Notes: generated by a model not told the origin, from the sequence alone. DNA of 64,000 bases from Otis tarda (GCA_026413225.1 CM048555.1:79429785-79493784); one strand, 5' to 3'; positions 1 to 37,197 are shown, counted from the first letter of the stretch. Numbers and translations are program-made.

Positions 1-352
1 TCACTCTTATGCTAATACCTCTTCATCAAACCTCCCCAGTGAACGCGTCAAATGGTCTGTTCATTGTAACTGAAATTTATGACAAAAACACTTCCATATT
101 GTCTGTGTAGGTACACAGCTATTCAGAAAAAAAATTGGTTTTCTCTCCTTTTTTTTCTTTTCTCCGTAACTCCTCCCCATTCTTTTCTCTTTGGAAAGTG
201 TTTCTCTCAAGGCAAGCAAGCAGAAGTATCCGCTCAGCTGTACGAAGGCAGAGGTTGGCTCACGTGGGCACCGCACCTCCATCTTCTTTGTCCCTGGTCA
301 CCTGCGACTGGCGTGACACTGATTGTCTCTCGCTGCTGAGGTGCACAGCTTA

Positions 353-644
353 GTTTAGTAGGGCCTGTTGCAATAGGACGAGGGGTAATGGTTTTAAAAT
401 AGAGGGGGGAAGATTTAGATTGGAAAGTAGGAAAAAATTTTTTACAATGCGAGTTATAGAACACTGGAACAGGTTGCCCAGAGAGGTGGTGGATGCCCCA
501 TCCCTGGAGACGTTCAAGGCCAGGCTGGATGAGGCTCTGAGCAACCTGATCTAGTTGGAGATGTCCCTGCTCCTTGCAGGGGGGTTGGACTGGATGGGCT
601 TTGAAGGTCCCTTCCAACCCAAACCATTCTATGATTCTATGATT
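353..644 (+). mobile_element. CR1 LINE 3' fragment
   Basis: Starts near AGTAGGGCCTGTTGCAATAG, runs through the conserved TTGCCCAGAGAGGTGGTGGA block and ends in CATTCTATGATTCTATGATT. The element is strongly 5' truncated. Confidence 0.95.
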
Positions 645-897
645 TCTCATGACCTGCTCTATCTCTTTATCCTCCACCTCGATGACTTAAAGCTAAGAAG
701 AAGAGAATTGTTGCAGTTACTGTAAGGCTGTTGCTCTGATCCGAAATAGTTGTAGTTCAACAAAGGCCCAAAATGTAGCACTTCACTGTAAAGTGCCCTG
801 ATCTAGGGTGGTAAAATCAACTCAAAAGGAAATAAATATAACACTTACAGTTGTTCTGATCTGCACAAAGAGTTGCCTGTAAGCATTTCCCTTTAGC

Positions 898-1132
898 AGA
901 TTCAGACTAGAAATAAGGAAAAAATTTTACACTGAGGGTGGTGGAACACTGGCCCAGGTTGCCCAGAGAGGCGGTGGATGCCCCATCCCTGGAAACATTC
1001 CAGGCCAGGTTGGCCGGGGCTCTGAGCAACCTGATCTGGTTGGAGATGTCCCTGCTCCTTGCAGGGGGGTTGGACTGGGTGGGCTTTGAAGGTCCCTTCC
1101 AACTCTAACCATTCTATGATTCTATGATTCTA
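898..1132 (+). mobile_element. CR1 LINE 3' fragment
   Basis: Begins at the AAATAAGGAAAAAATTTTAC block and ends in two ATTCTATG units. It is the same family as the copy at 353-644 and shares its orientation. Confidence 0.95.
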
Positions 1133-1235
1133 CGACATCACAAAAGCCCACCAGATTAAGCCAGAGACATCCCAGCAGGTTGAGTTCCCTGCCAAGTACA
1201 CGAGAGGGATTTCAACATTTGGATCGCACCCACAC

Positions 1236-1299
1236 AGAATCAGAGAGTATCTCAAGTTGGAAGGGACCCATAAAGATCATTGAGACCAATTCCCTGCCC
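1236..1299 (-). mobile_element. Short CR1 tail remnant
   Basis: AGAATCAGAGAGTATCTCAA followed by GTTGGAAGGGACCCATAAAG resembles the inverted end of an older CR1 subfamily. It lies about 100 bases from the plus-strand copy that ends at 1132. Confidence 0.7.
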
Positions 1300-1661
1300 A
1301 AAGCCATCAGCGACGGAAGTTAAATAATCAAACATGACGAGACAAAACTGAGAGCAGATCCACCAGTAACCACCTATGTCAGAAAAAAAAAAAGCCAGCA
1401 AATGTATCATTGCCCCTTCGTGAACGACTCGGAATAGGCAGAGGAGCTGCCAAATTTTTCATATGGCTGTTGCTACCAGAGGTTTTGATTTTCTGGAAAA
1501 GGGCCAGTGATTATGGCCTAAAAACTGCATTTGGTCAGAGCAGCAGCGCTTCTACAGCAAACAGCCCGTACCGGAGAGACGTGGGGCTCCAGAGGGGCTG
1601 CCGCCGTCAACGTCCAATGGTGTTTTTAGATGACAGGCACTGAGAGGAAGGGATCTGTGGT

Positions 1662-1679
1662 AAAAAAAAAAAAAAAAAA
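1662..1679. repeat. Poly(A) tract
   Basis: Eighteen consecutive A residues in intergenic DNA. Confidence 0.9.
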
Positions 1680-2099
1680 TCCACGTTTTTCGGACAGTGG
1701 GAGCAGGTCCTGCCACGACCCCACGGAGATGCTGTATCCATGGTACCGCGGGAAGGCAGTGCCAGGGAACCCAGTCCCAGGAGCTGTTTTCATTTTGAAT
1801 CTGCAGGACAGCAAGTCCCAGCGCACCTGTGGTCTTCTGCATCCTATGACGTGAAACAGTCCGGATTATTTCATATGCTTTTGCAAAATCCCCCCTTGTC
1901 TGTATTGTAAATAATGTACATGTTTTTTAGTCTCTCCCAGCAACCCAGTTGTCTCTAGGTCCTGGATCCCAGTTACCGCTGTCTGAGTGACTTTGTGCTA
2001 TTATTTTTTTTTTGAGGACTACACATTGATTTTTATGTGAAGACGCTACCAGTGTTAGTCAGCATCTCAGCATTTATAAAACATACTGTCCTGTTTGCT

Positions 2100-2960
2100 T
2101 TCCTGACTGCAATTATAGAGCGAAAAGAGGTTTGTATTGAACTGTCTGTCCTGATACAGAGGTGTCACTCTCCACCAGCCACAGGTCATCTGAGAAGCCT
2201 GTCCAGCTCAAGATTTGCTTTATTTCTCCTCTCTTCTGTGTAACTTTACATTTTTACCAGTGCTTAATTTCCTCTGCTACGGTGGTGCTAATTCCCCCGG
2301 CTTGTTTGGGCGTCTCTGAAGTTCCTCCTTGCTTTTGACGACCCACATTAGTTTTGTGTCCTCAGCGATTCATCTGCCTCAATCTCCAAGCCATGTACCA
2401 GCACATTAACCAGCACGACACGCCTGGGACTAAGCTGTGACCTTCTGCCACAATCGACCATTTAATCCTCTATTTTTTTTTCCTCCTAGGACAGCTGTAG
2501 AGCCATAACAGCAGTTTCCCCCTCGTCCTGTGACCCCTGAGCTCTCTCAGGAGGCTCTTTAGTCTGACCTTCTTAAAGACCTTCTGGGTATCCAAACGCA
2601 CCATGTCTACCAAGTCTCCTTCACCCATCGTTTTCCTGACACGGGCATTGATTTGCAGTGCCTCCGGGAGACCTTTCCTCTCCTCAAGCTGCTGGGTCCA
2701 TGCTCTGTCGTGAGCTCTCTCCCCAGAACTTCATTACTTTCCTTTTAAAGATAATTTCAGAATAATTTCCCCAGGACACATGTAAGGAGGGATGACCTGT
2801 AATTCCCCCAATCATACATTAAAGCATTTTGAATACAGATGTAACCTTCCCTATAACCCAGTCCATGCTTCTTTTCCTCAGTAAGTCAATCAAGCCCCAT
2901 TTAAATTGTTTAAAAACGCCTGCCCAATAAAATTTTCCCCAGGAAAGGCCTCCTGCGACA
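2100..2960 (-). mobile_element. Degenerate LINE (probably ancient CR1) reverse-transcriptase region, antisense
   Basis: Several short blocks recall the antisense RT region of old CR1 elements: GACCTTCTGGGTATCCAAAC, GGGTCCATGCTC, CAGAATAATTTCCCCAGGAC and GACCTGTAATTCCCCCAATC, in the right order and roughly the right spacing. No open frame survives. The boundaries are guesses. Confidence 0.4.
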
Positions 2961-3203
2961 AGCTGTGGACGTTTGCGGCTCACGGCTGGGTTTTTCTCTG
3001 ACAGTTCGTGGACAGGTCTACAGGGCAGATACCTGCCATGCCCGTTCCATTAACATTTAACCCCCAAGCAAAAGCTGCGAGGGCTATCGAGCAGAGAGAC
3101 CCAAGTGTGAGCAACTCACCTCCAGAAACCACGCTGAAATAGTAGCGTGGGGTGATGCTTCAGCTCATAATGCCTCGGGAGGAGATCAGAAAAAGACTAC
3201 AAC

Positions 3204-3649
3204 CTCCAGGGCCGTGAAGATGATGAGAGGGCTGGAGCAGCTCTGCTGTGAGGCCAGGCTGAGAGAGCTGGGGCTGTTCAGCCTGGAGAAGAGGAGGCTC
3301 CAGGGAGACCTGAGAGCAGCCTTCCAGTGCCCAAAGGGGGCTGCAGGAAAGGTGGGGAGAGACTCTTCAGCAGGGCCTGTTGTGGTAGGATGAGGGGTAA
3401 TGGTTTTAAAATAGAAGGAAGCACATCCAGACTTGAGATAATGAAGAAATTTTTTACACTGAGGATGGTGGAACGCTGGCCCAGGTTGCCCAGAGAGGCG
3501 GTGGATGCCCCATCCCTGGAAACATTCCAGGCCAGGTTGGCCGGGGCTCTGAGCAACCTGATCTGGTTGGAGATGTCCCTGCTCCTTGCAGGGGGGTTGG
3601 CCTGGGTGGCCTTTGAAGGTCCCTTCCAAACCAAACCATTCTATGATTT
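3204..3649 (+). mobile_element. CR1 LINE 3' portion (about 450 bp)
   Basis: Contains the end of the RT domain (GGCTGTTCAGCCTGGAGAAG) and the full 3' region to ACCATTCTATGATT. Its open frame reads on past the element into flanking DNA. Confidence 0.95.
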
Positions 3650-4702
3650 TGAGTGTTGTCTTCTTTCTCAGCCTCCTCCCTTTACACTGAAGCCCAGGGA
3701 GGGTCAGAGAAGTCACAGTTTTGTACACCCTCCACCTCCAGCACACAGCCCACTCACACATTTATTTGCATTTGTGTTCTCCTTTTATTCTTCTCGCTTT
3801 CCCCAGAGAAACTCCCAGCACCAGAGGAATCTCTCAGTTTATATACATGGCCGCTTGTCCCACCTTCCACATGGAAAAAGGATCAGACACATGAGGTGTA
3901 GGACAGATGTGACCAGAAGAACCATCCCTTGCTATGAGGGCCACACGCAGAACATCAGCTGCGTCGTCTCCAGACGTGATTCAGGCAGCAGAGACAGTCG
4001 GCCTAAAATTAATCCTTGTCTGAAAAGGTACTATGGTAAAAAGCTGCCACTCCTCCATCCTGATTGTGCTGAAAGCCTGGCCCATTTAGAGCCGATTGTG
4101 TCAGCAGGCAGCTTGATATTCCTATTATTTGGGGACGGGAAAGTTTTTTGCTCTTTAAAAGTCACAGCAGAAGGTTTCCGTGGGCTCAGCATCATGAAAT
4201 GGCCATGGAAAATCGCCTAGTCCTTCCCAGCAGTCCCATCAGAAGGCTGGTAGGTGGGAATTAAATTGGTCTTTTAATCAGAAGAGCGACAGAAATTAGA
4301 GGACCAAACCTTAGTTTGTTTGTTTGGGAGGTCATTTTTAATACCCAAAAAGGGATGCTCTGCTTGGGAGGGAGGAGATGGTTCACCAAATGTTCCTGTT
4401 TGTGTACCGATGAGTCCTGGAGATGTCCATCCTCTCCCATAACGGAGATGATGGGCAAACACACCCTCAGCGGAGGAGATGTTGAGTTTTTCAGATTAAA
4501 AGAGACAAAAAGGGGCGCAGTGGTATGTTTCTTTTCAAAATTAAACAGAGCTGAAGCTTTCCAGCAGGTTGTCCCTAAGTCTGGGCAAAGAATGAAGGTA
4601 TCAGGGTCTGACAGAGACCCGGTGTGCGGTACAAGAGCAGGATGTGGTGCAAGGAAAAATTCAACCCATTCACCTGGGAAACACCAGCATGATCATGAAT
4701 GG

Positions 4703-4967
4703 TTTAGGGGTAACGGTTTCAAAATAGAGGGAAGCAGATTTAGATTTGACATTAGGAAAAAATTTTTTACACTGAGGGTGGTGGAGCACTGGCCAGGTTG
4801 CCCAGAGAGGTGGTGGATGCCCCATCCCTGGAAACATTCCAGGTCAGGTTGGCCGGGGCTCTGAGCAACCTGGTCTGGTTGGAGATGTCCCTGCTCCGCG
4901 CAGGGGGTTTGGACTGGATGGGCTTTGAAGGTCCCTTCCCACCCAAATCATTCGGTGATTCTATGAA
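4703..4967 (+). mobile_element. CR1 LINE 3' fragment
   Basis: Runs from GGTAACGGTTTCAAAATAGA to CATTCGGTGATTCTATGA. It is more diverged than the neighbouring copies, for example CTCCGCGCAGGGGGTTTGG. Confidence 0.93.
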
Positions 4968-6007
4968 TAAGCAATGATTTGTGGGTAAGTCCAGGTGTTA
5001 TCAAGCTGGTCTGAACATCCCCAGGTCAGGGAGGAAGCACCAGCGTGGACTTTGAAGCCTGCTGGCCTGTAAATGGGTAAATTTACAGTTTCCACCTTCA
5101 TTTTAGAAGAAGTGGGGGAAGGAGAGGTTTTGCACTGATGTCTCTGCACCGAAGTTTCCTGGAGATGCAAGGCCCTCAGCTGGCGAGTCTCAGCACAGCA
5201 CAAACGCAGGCGTTGGCCCATCCGCATTCCCACCGGCAGGACGGTTGCGTGCTCATCCCTCCTCGCTCTGCTGCCAGCCCCTGCACCCAACCGCGCTGCC
5301 CCTGCCAGCCACAAATCCTCCCCTGCGCACCCGCCAACTCCTCCCGCGTCCCTGGCGTCCCACCAGCTCAGCCCTCACTGGCTGCCCGGCCAAACGCGCA
5401 CATTTGGCTCCGCTTTTTTTTTTTTTTCTTAATCTCTCGCCTTATAAATCAACTTCTCCAGCCCCTGAATCACTGCCCGCGCTCTTGCTTTTCCATCAGG
5501 CAACACTCGTTTGCCAAAAATCTTGCGAATTGCCCTCTGGCAGCCACCCCGGCCAGGGTCACGCCGCCTGTGAGAAAACCGACGCTGTTGCGTCTCCTCC
5601 GAATGTAATTGCTCGTTTTATCTTCGCTGTCACACATCACTTGTCTCACAGATACCCAAAGGAAACCGCCCTGTCGTGAAGCCAACCAGGCTAACTGAGG
5701 TTAGGAAATATCTCCCAGAGCTTCAGAAAGGGTTTTGTTTGGTTGGGGTTTTTTTGTGGTTTTTTTTTTTTTCACATTGGACAAAGCTGGTGTTGCTGTG
5801 ACCAGAGTCCTTCGGCTGGACAAGTGGCCTGTCCCTCTAAAGAGATGTCACCAGTACCTGCCCATGAGAAGGGAGGTCAGCCCACATGGTCACCAGCCCA
5901 TGACCACCAAATTTCTTTGTAGGCCAGCAAGGGACTAGAGTAGAGGAAGAGGGTAGGAGGAGAGAGAAAGGTCCTGAGCTCTCAGACATCACTGCAATTC
6001 ATGGAAA

Positions 6008-6063
6008 TCCTAGAATAGTTTGAAGGGTTGGAAGGGACCTTTAAAGGCCATCCAGTCTGCCAC
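6008..6063 (-). mobile_element. Short CR1 tail remnant
   Basis: CCTAGAATAGTTTGAAGGGT and GGAAGGGACCTTTAAAGGCC correspond to the inverted 3' end of CR1. It abuts the LTR-like sequence that follows. Confidence 0.7.
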
Positions 6064-6089
6064 AGTTTGGCCCCACTCAGGACAACGCT

Positions 6090-6455
6090 ACGCAGTCTCT
6101 CACTCACTGCCCCCCACCCGCCGGTGGCAGGGAGGAGAACTGGTAAAGAAAATACGTGGGTGAAGAAAAACTCATGGGTTGAGATTAAAAAAAAAAAAAA
6201 AGTTTAAGAGAACAACAGAAGAAAAGAAAACAGAGATGGAAAAATAAACAAACAAAACCCCCTAATAACAGAAAATACTTACACACGTAATTTACAGTAG
6301 AGTAGCTCACAGGGGATCCCAACACCCAGCTCCCTCCACAGTAGCAAAAACCTGCCCCTCCGCACCATCCCCGCTTTATACCCTGAGCGCGGTGTCACAC
6401 GGCACGGAACAGCCCTTGGGCCAATTTGGGTAACCTGTCCCAGGTTACCTGTCAT
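6090..6455 (-). mobile_element. Endogenous retrovirus LTR fragment, old
   Basis: Plus-strand CTCATGGGTTGAGATTAAAA, then an A-rich block, GCTTTATACCCTGAGCGCGG and GGCCAATTTGGGTAACCTGT are in the order of a widespread avian ERV LTR read antisense. On the minus strand this gives a TATAAA box at 6380-6375. No gag, pol or env frame is nearby, so it is a solo or partial LTR. Recognition is from memory of the repeat, and the outer borders are approximate. Confidence 0.7.
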
Positions 6456-7536
6456 GGTAGCTGAACCATTCCCAGGCATCCTATCACTGGATCCCAGGGA
6501 GATGTGCTCAGCACCTCCAGCTCCACTTCCCCTCCTCACGATGAGCGACAAGGCTGCTCCTCAGCCTCCTTTCCTCCAAACGAGACAAACCCACCACCGA
6601 CCTGCCAGCCCCCCGGGGATGTCTCAGACACCCCAGGACGCCTCAGGTTATTGAGCCCCTCAACCCCATCGACTGGAAACAAAACTCACCGGTAAACGAC
6701 AGGCTCCTTGGACCATGTCTGTGCTCACCCCACCGGGCTCCCACCTCTTTGACTTCACCCACCTATTTCTCACAGCGTGTAATTTTTAATATTTCTAAAT
6801 AAGATTTTAACGCCACAAGATGGCAGCATAAAATCACCTTTCCCCATTCAGGATTCCAGGATTGTGTTGAGGAACCTTCTGAAGAAGCCAGCGGTCTCAC
6901 CCCAGGGGCAGCCACAGAAGGAGAAAACGTCCAACCCCACCAAGCGCGGAGCCGGGTCCCACTTTTTTCATCACTTAACGATTGGCAATGTCACCACCCA
7001 CTCACCGCAGGCATTTTTGTTTTGCTGAGTTTGTCCAGTTTGGACACCCGGAGTCTCTTCACCCCACAGCATGGAGATGCCGGAGAAGCCGGTTTGATGT
7101 GCTGAGGGGTGTCGGTCACCGCAGGGGAGGTAAACAAAGCCCATGGGCATTAATGTGCCCAACTTTGGGTGGATCAGTCCTGAGGGCACCTAGCAGAAAG
7201 TTGCAACTCTTATCATTTGGGGTTTTTTTTTTCTTCCTTTTTGCAGCTTTGCATCTCCATGCAGGAAAAAGCCTCTGGAAGAGAGGATGTCTGGGCTGCA
7301 AAAGAGGAGATGAAGGCTGCAGCGAGCCCCGAGCAACAGCAAAATCAGAGAAATATGCACGAGCCAAGGTAGTGAGGATCAGATATAGAGGTGAATGTAC
7401 CCCTACGTCCACGCTGCTGCCGTTCCTCCCTGTCCCCTCTCCTAACTCCCCCTGTCCTCTGTGTCTCCCAGGGGATCACCGTCCCCGTTTCTGATTGAGG
7501 GTTGTGTTTGCTGCTGCCAATAAAACAAACTCGGTA

Positions 7537-7757
7537 TAAGAAAGAGATTCTTTTTTGCACTGAGGGTGGTGGAACACTGGCACAGGTTGCCCAGAGAGGC
7601 GGTGGATGCCCCATCCCTGGAAACATTCCAGGCCAGGTTGGACAGGGCTCTGAGCAACCTGATCTGGTTGGAGATGTCCCTGCTCCTGGCAGGGGGGTTG
7701 GACTGGGTGGGCTTTGAAGGTCCCTTCCAACCCAAACCATTCTATGATCTTATGATT
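7537..7757 (+). mobile_element. CR1 LINE 3' fragment
   Basis: Runs from the AAGAAAGAGATTCTTTTTTG block through GGTTGCCCAGAGAGGCGGTG to ATTCTATGATCTTATGATT. Confidence 0.95.
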
Positions 7758-10700
7758 CACAGCCCTGTGCCAAAAAGTTGTACTGGGAGCATTAAAGTGG
7801 TGGTGCAGATGCAGTCTGGATTGTCCCCTCTGTGCACAGCAGCATGGACAAACACAGCTTCCACTCAGTGCCACCAACTCAACCACGCGGTGACACTAAA
7901 GGAGTTCTCTGCTCCACCACAGACGGGTAACGACTTGTGCAAGGAGGGATGTTAAGCCAGGACCTGGCCCCTATTACCATCACCATACTGGTGCAAGAGA
8001 AGCTTTGAGGATGCTGCAGGTTTCGGAGAAGGGAGAGCGGGCTTGGGGGTCACACAAGAGCCCACCACTCATCATCACATGCTCAGGGTGGCCTTGGCTG
8101 CTAATTTTAAGTACGTCTTGGTAAACAATTGCTAAATTTAGTGCCTCTGAGAGAAACACAAGCTGTGTTTCCCTTTACTCCCACCTTTAAATGGCAGGAT
8201 TCCTGGTGACGGAAGCAGAGGAGTGAGGGGGTGAAGTGGGATTGTCCTGCGAGGTTTTTTTCTGGTGGGGATGGGAAACATGAACTCGAAGCTCCCGTAT
8301 GAAGAGAGCGTGAAAGCCACCACCAGGCCAGGAGGCGTGAAGCTTTGGTCCAGCCTTCAGCACTGCTCCCCACCTCTCCTCCTTCACCGACCTGCCCACG
8401 CACAGGTTTCCAGTTCTCGGGCAGAGCAAAACCCCAGCAAAGAGGGGAATCGTGCCTCGACTCGCCGTGTTCCACTTGCATCCACTGCAAGTTCTGCTGG
8501 GCTGCACCGCAGCACATTGCGCTGGCGGGAGGAACACTTTGGGTTTCGCTGAGAAACGCTCAACCTCTACAGGCAAAGGCAGGTCCATGGAACGGGGTGA
8601 TAAGAGCAGCTTTTCTCGGATATTCCATGATAAAGAAGCCACAGGAGGAAGCAACCCTTTGGCTTCTCCTGGGTCATAGCCTCCTTTGCCCAAAGGATCT
8701 GGTTTTCTCCTCTGCTTCCACTTTGCAATAGATTTGGCTGCTGGGAAACCAACTCTCGCTCCTTGAAGTTAAACTCTGGCAAAAGCCCAGCAATTTAAGC
8801 CAGACAGATTTTTCATCTTTTATTTTCTTCAACTCAAGCACGCTGCGCTGTCTTCCTGCAGCACAACGCTCTCACAACTCAATAACATTGTGAAAAGCGG
8901 TTTGCTTCTGAGATAAAATGGGGAGGAACGTCATCAACTCCACGTACCGCAATCGCTTCCAACTTTCCAGCAGCCAGGAAGGCATCCCACCTCCACACAA
9001 GAGCAGAAGTTCAGCACAACGCAGCAGAGGTTGGAGAGGGTCGGCCAGAGACGGTGCCTCCTCTCCAGACATCTCTCTTGGGATGCGCTGACTCACCCTC
9101 TGGAAAGTTTTGGGTTTTTTTCCCCCTCTCTCTGCCCCTTTCCCTCTCTTTGTTGTCTCCAGAAGGATCCTCTGTAATTAATTCATCACTGGACATCCCA
9201 CTTCTACGGAGCTGCAGTGGAGCAACATGAGTCCCAGCCCAGGCGCTCTGTAGGAACGCACAAGGAGAGCGCGCACGCTTCGCACCGGGCAGCAGACGCC
9301 AAAAGAGACACGTTCTTCACTTCACTCCTTGCGCGAACCCTCGGCCAGCAGCCAGCCAGATGGAGAAACGAAACGCGGAGAGATAAGGCAACAGCTAAAC
9401 GTGCATCTTCACCCTGAAAACCTTTTTTTTTTATTTTTGGAAACTATTTAGACATTTTAAAACTATGCTGATGTCTACATTTTGTTGGCTTGACTTTAAA
9501 AAAAGAACAGGATTTGTATCTCTAAGAGAAAAACAAAGGGTTTTTTCTCGTTCCAGATGGCACCTTTCTCAAGGTCAAGACAAAACCTTGCTAGTTACTG
9601 ACATCCGTGCCTACTGACACATCGCACGGTTCAGGGGCGGAGCGCTCCTGTTAAGGCAGAGGACACGCAATTAAAGCGCCAACGGGCTCGTTAACAAAGG
9701 GGCACGTTGTACACAAGTCCTCGTGGAAGCTCTTAACCCAGGGGAAGAGCAGAGCCAAACGTTATCGGGTTAAACTCCTACCCCCGCAGCCAGTACAGCA
9801 AGTTTCCCGACTCCACACCCAACTCTTCTTCAGGACGCACGGGAGGTTTGAACGAATTCTCAAGCAGTTCTACTCGCTCGTTGCAAGAGGTGTCGCTGCC
9901 AGAGGTGCTCTTCAGCTGAAGATGTGCTCCCCAGATCACACGCAGAGGAGCTGGGAGGCTCACCAATGACCCTTGCCAGCATTCCTTGTCCTCGGCACTG
10001 GCGTTTTGTCTTCTCGTGGTTCAGCGGCACCGGCCTCTCCACCCAAAATGTGGAAGAGAAAGTGCTTCCACCCAAGCAAAGGAAGGAAGGACATCTACTC
10101 AATCAGCCTTCAAACCCTGCCTGGTCTGGCAGTCCCCTTAAACAGCGTCCCCCAGCCTTTTGCTTTGGTGCAGAAATAATTTAACATGAGAACAAATGTT
10201 GTTGATAAACCAAGCGCAATTTTACACAACCGGGCCCAAACTGAACACAAAGGAAGGGACGTGGGGATACTCACTGTGTATCACAGGTTCTGGGGTGCCA
10301 CCTCCTCTTCGACAAAGTAAAAGCCATTGAAGTGTGAGACGCAGCATCCCCACAGGGAAAATCAAGCTTTCCAAGCTGTATCCTAAGGTCTCAGCTCTTC
10401 AGAGTTAAACCAGGGCTGCCCAGCTTGTATCTGGACTAAGCGTAAGTCTGGGGTAAATGCACTCAAGGACGTTTAACTGAAGTCTATGTCAGGTACTACA
10501 CGCAGGCTCAGTGGAATATATCTGTTTAATCTGGATGCAACATGACTAAGCCAAGCTTTTATATTCCTCAAAAACTCCCGACTAGTGGGAATGGCCTTGA
10601 CCTCCCTGGGAAAACTCAACATCAGTGGTGTCATTCAGACTTTTGGATCTTATTTTCTGGGAGTGGGAGGTGAAAACCTCACCTTGTTTTGGGTATTGCT

Positions 10701-11247
10701 GTCCGACAAAAGATGGAGTTTCATCACAGAGGTAGTTCAAGAACGCTGCTTCTCATCATTCTCCTTCTTGCCCACGCTCCCACATAAGTCTGTATGGTTT
10801 TTCCACTTGGACCAGCTGCCCCAGTTACAGCTGCAGAGCAAACTCCAGCTGTATCTGCATTTCCCAAGGTAGTTTGGAGGCTTCACTTTGCACTTTAGAA
10901 TGGTGCACAGGTATGAACTCTCCTTCCACAATGTGGCTTAAGAATTTTTGAAGGACAAGTGATAGGTTAGACTTTGATGTTCCCCTTACAGGCTGCACCA
11001 TACCTGGGGAGTCTTGGGAGAAATGTTTATGGTTTAGTTTGCTTCGAGAGTTTGTGAACTAAATCAAATTTCGAAAATTGGGAATGACTGGGACACTCCC
11101 TTCAAAACCAAGATACTACTCCAGACCAAATGGGGACGCAGTCTCCAATGCTGCTCTCATCAAGGCTGTTTGTCTCTCTGCGATTCCTTTGATACCTTCC
11201 CACAAACGGGCTGAGTGAACCCAGAGAGAAGACAAACTCTCTCACAA

Positions 11248-11375
11248 AACGTTCAAGGCCAGGTTGGATGAGGCTCTGAGCAACCTGATCTGGTTGGAGA
11301 TGTCCCTGCTCCTTGCAGGGGGGTTGGACTGGGTGGGCTTTGAAGGTCCCTTCCCACCCAAACCATTCTATCATT
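11248..11375 (+). mobile_element. CR1 LINE terminal fragment next to the SMOX 3' end
   Basis: About 128 bases from ACGTTCAAGGCCAGGTTGGA to CATTCTATCATT. It lies about 65 bases beyond the inferred SMOX cleavage site, in antisense orientation to the gene. Confidence 0.93.
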
Positions 11376-11454
11376 ACAGGCAGATGTAACGTTGAATAAA
11401 AGAGTTGCAAGTTACTGAGTGAAGCGTCCAGGAAGAACCAAAGCACCCGGTCTT

Positions 11455-11472
11455 TTTATTACAACATTTATT
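11455..11472 (-). terminator. SMOX: Paired polyadenylation signals of SMOX
   Basis: Two AATAAA hexamers lie within 18 bases on the minus strand (11472-11467 and 11460-11455). They are followed by a G/T-rich downstream element, so cleavage is expected near 11435-11445. Confidence 0.8.
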
Positions 11473-11661
11473 TTAGTATCGAAGGCACTTACAATACAGA
11501 ATGGAAAAAAAAATATATATATGACAGGCACCAGAAGTGAAGTTAGAATTAAAATGACAAAGAAACAGTTTACCAGACAAAAGGAGCACCCTTCCCTGTT
11601 AACAATACAGCACATGGAAATGAAGCTACTGATGACTACCTTTTTCAACAGTTAGGGCTCT

Positions 11662-11667
11662 TTTATT
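11662..11667 (-). terminator. SMOX: Possible proximal polyadenylation signal of SMOX
   Basis: A single AATAAA on the minus strand about 115 bases after the stop codon. If used, it would give a much shorter 3' UTR. Use cannot be judged from sequence. Confidence 0.4.
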
Positions 11668-11780
11668 TAATAGAAAAAGATAAAAGGCTGTTCTACCGTG
11701 AACTGAAATTAAAAAAAGAACCCCTCCACACACCTGTACAAGGATTTGGGAGTCGGTGGTGTTGGCAAACATGGGGCCTT

Positions 11781-36822
<25,042 letters not shown>

Positions 36823-36904
36823 CTACGGAAAAAGCAAAGAAGTGTATTCAGGGAACGCAGCTCAAACTTGTCCTCTGCAGTTAGAAATCCTAAGGAAGTC
36901 TAAA

Positions 36905-36941
36905 CAAAAAAAAAAAAAAAAAAAAAAAGAAAGAAAGAAAA
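36905..36941. repeat. Poly(A) followed by (GAAA)n
   Basis: A23 followed by three GAAA units, about 80 bases beyond the acceptor of the first coding exon of SMOX. On the SMOX strand it is a long T/C tract upstream of the acceptor. Confidence 0.9.
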
Positions 36942-37164
36942 CTTGTGAACTAGACCCAGCCTTCAAAATGAGATGCATGGGAAGGATAAGTGAGGTCAAA
37001 CTGGGATGCAACAACTTCTTGGCCTGGAGCACCAGTACTGGAAGCTCCAGAAATCTCCACCCTCTTGTCTCATGTAGACTATTTCCAGAGAAGCCAAAGG
37101 ATTTTCAAACTCCCATCTCTTTATATAACCTCCCAAAGTGGCAATTTTGTGGTAAAGACTTTGT

Positions 37165-37197
37165 AAAAAAAAAAAAAAAAAAAAAGAAAAAGAAAAC
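37165..37197. repeat. Poly(A) tract
   Basis: A21 followed by GAAAAAGAAAA. Confidence 0.9.

Larger units (their letters stand above)
1..11440. other. Intergenic region downstream of SMOX
   Basis: No exon of a known protein is visible on either strand. The region contains CR1 copies at 353-644, 898-1132, 1236-1299, 3204-3649, 4703-4967, 6008-6063, 7537-7757 and 11248-11375, an LTR fragment near 6090-6455 and a degenerate LINE stretch near 2100-2960. The stretch 7760-11240 looks unique and empty. In human, ADRA1D lies beyond the SMOX 3' end, but its coding sequence is not in this window. Confidence 0.7.
11440..11780 (-). other. SMOX: SMOX 3' UTR
   Basis: About 340 bases follow the stop codon. 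On the minus strand three AATAAA hexamers occur: 11667-11662 (proximal) and 11472-11467 and 11460-11455 (distal pair). A T/G-rich stretch (GGGTGCTTTGG) follows the distal pair, as expected downstream of a cleavage site. The exact 3' end, about 11440, is inferred. Confidence 0.8.

Noticed and set aside
4316-4864. 182-codon frame reading into a CR1 copy
   Set aside because: Starts at TTG in non-conserved DNA and ends inside a CR1 fragment in the wrong frame; judged accidental.
5138-5679. Two overlapping plus-strand frames of 156 and 144 codons in G+C-rich DNA
   Set aside because: Proline- and serine-rich low-complexity translations across a T-run; G+C-rich DNA has few stops.
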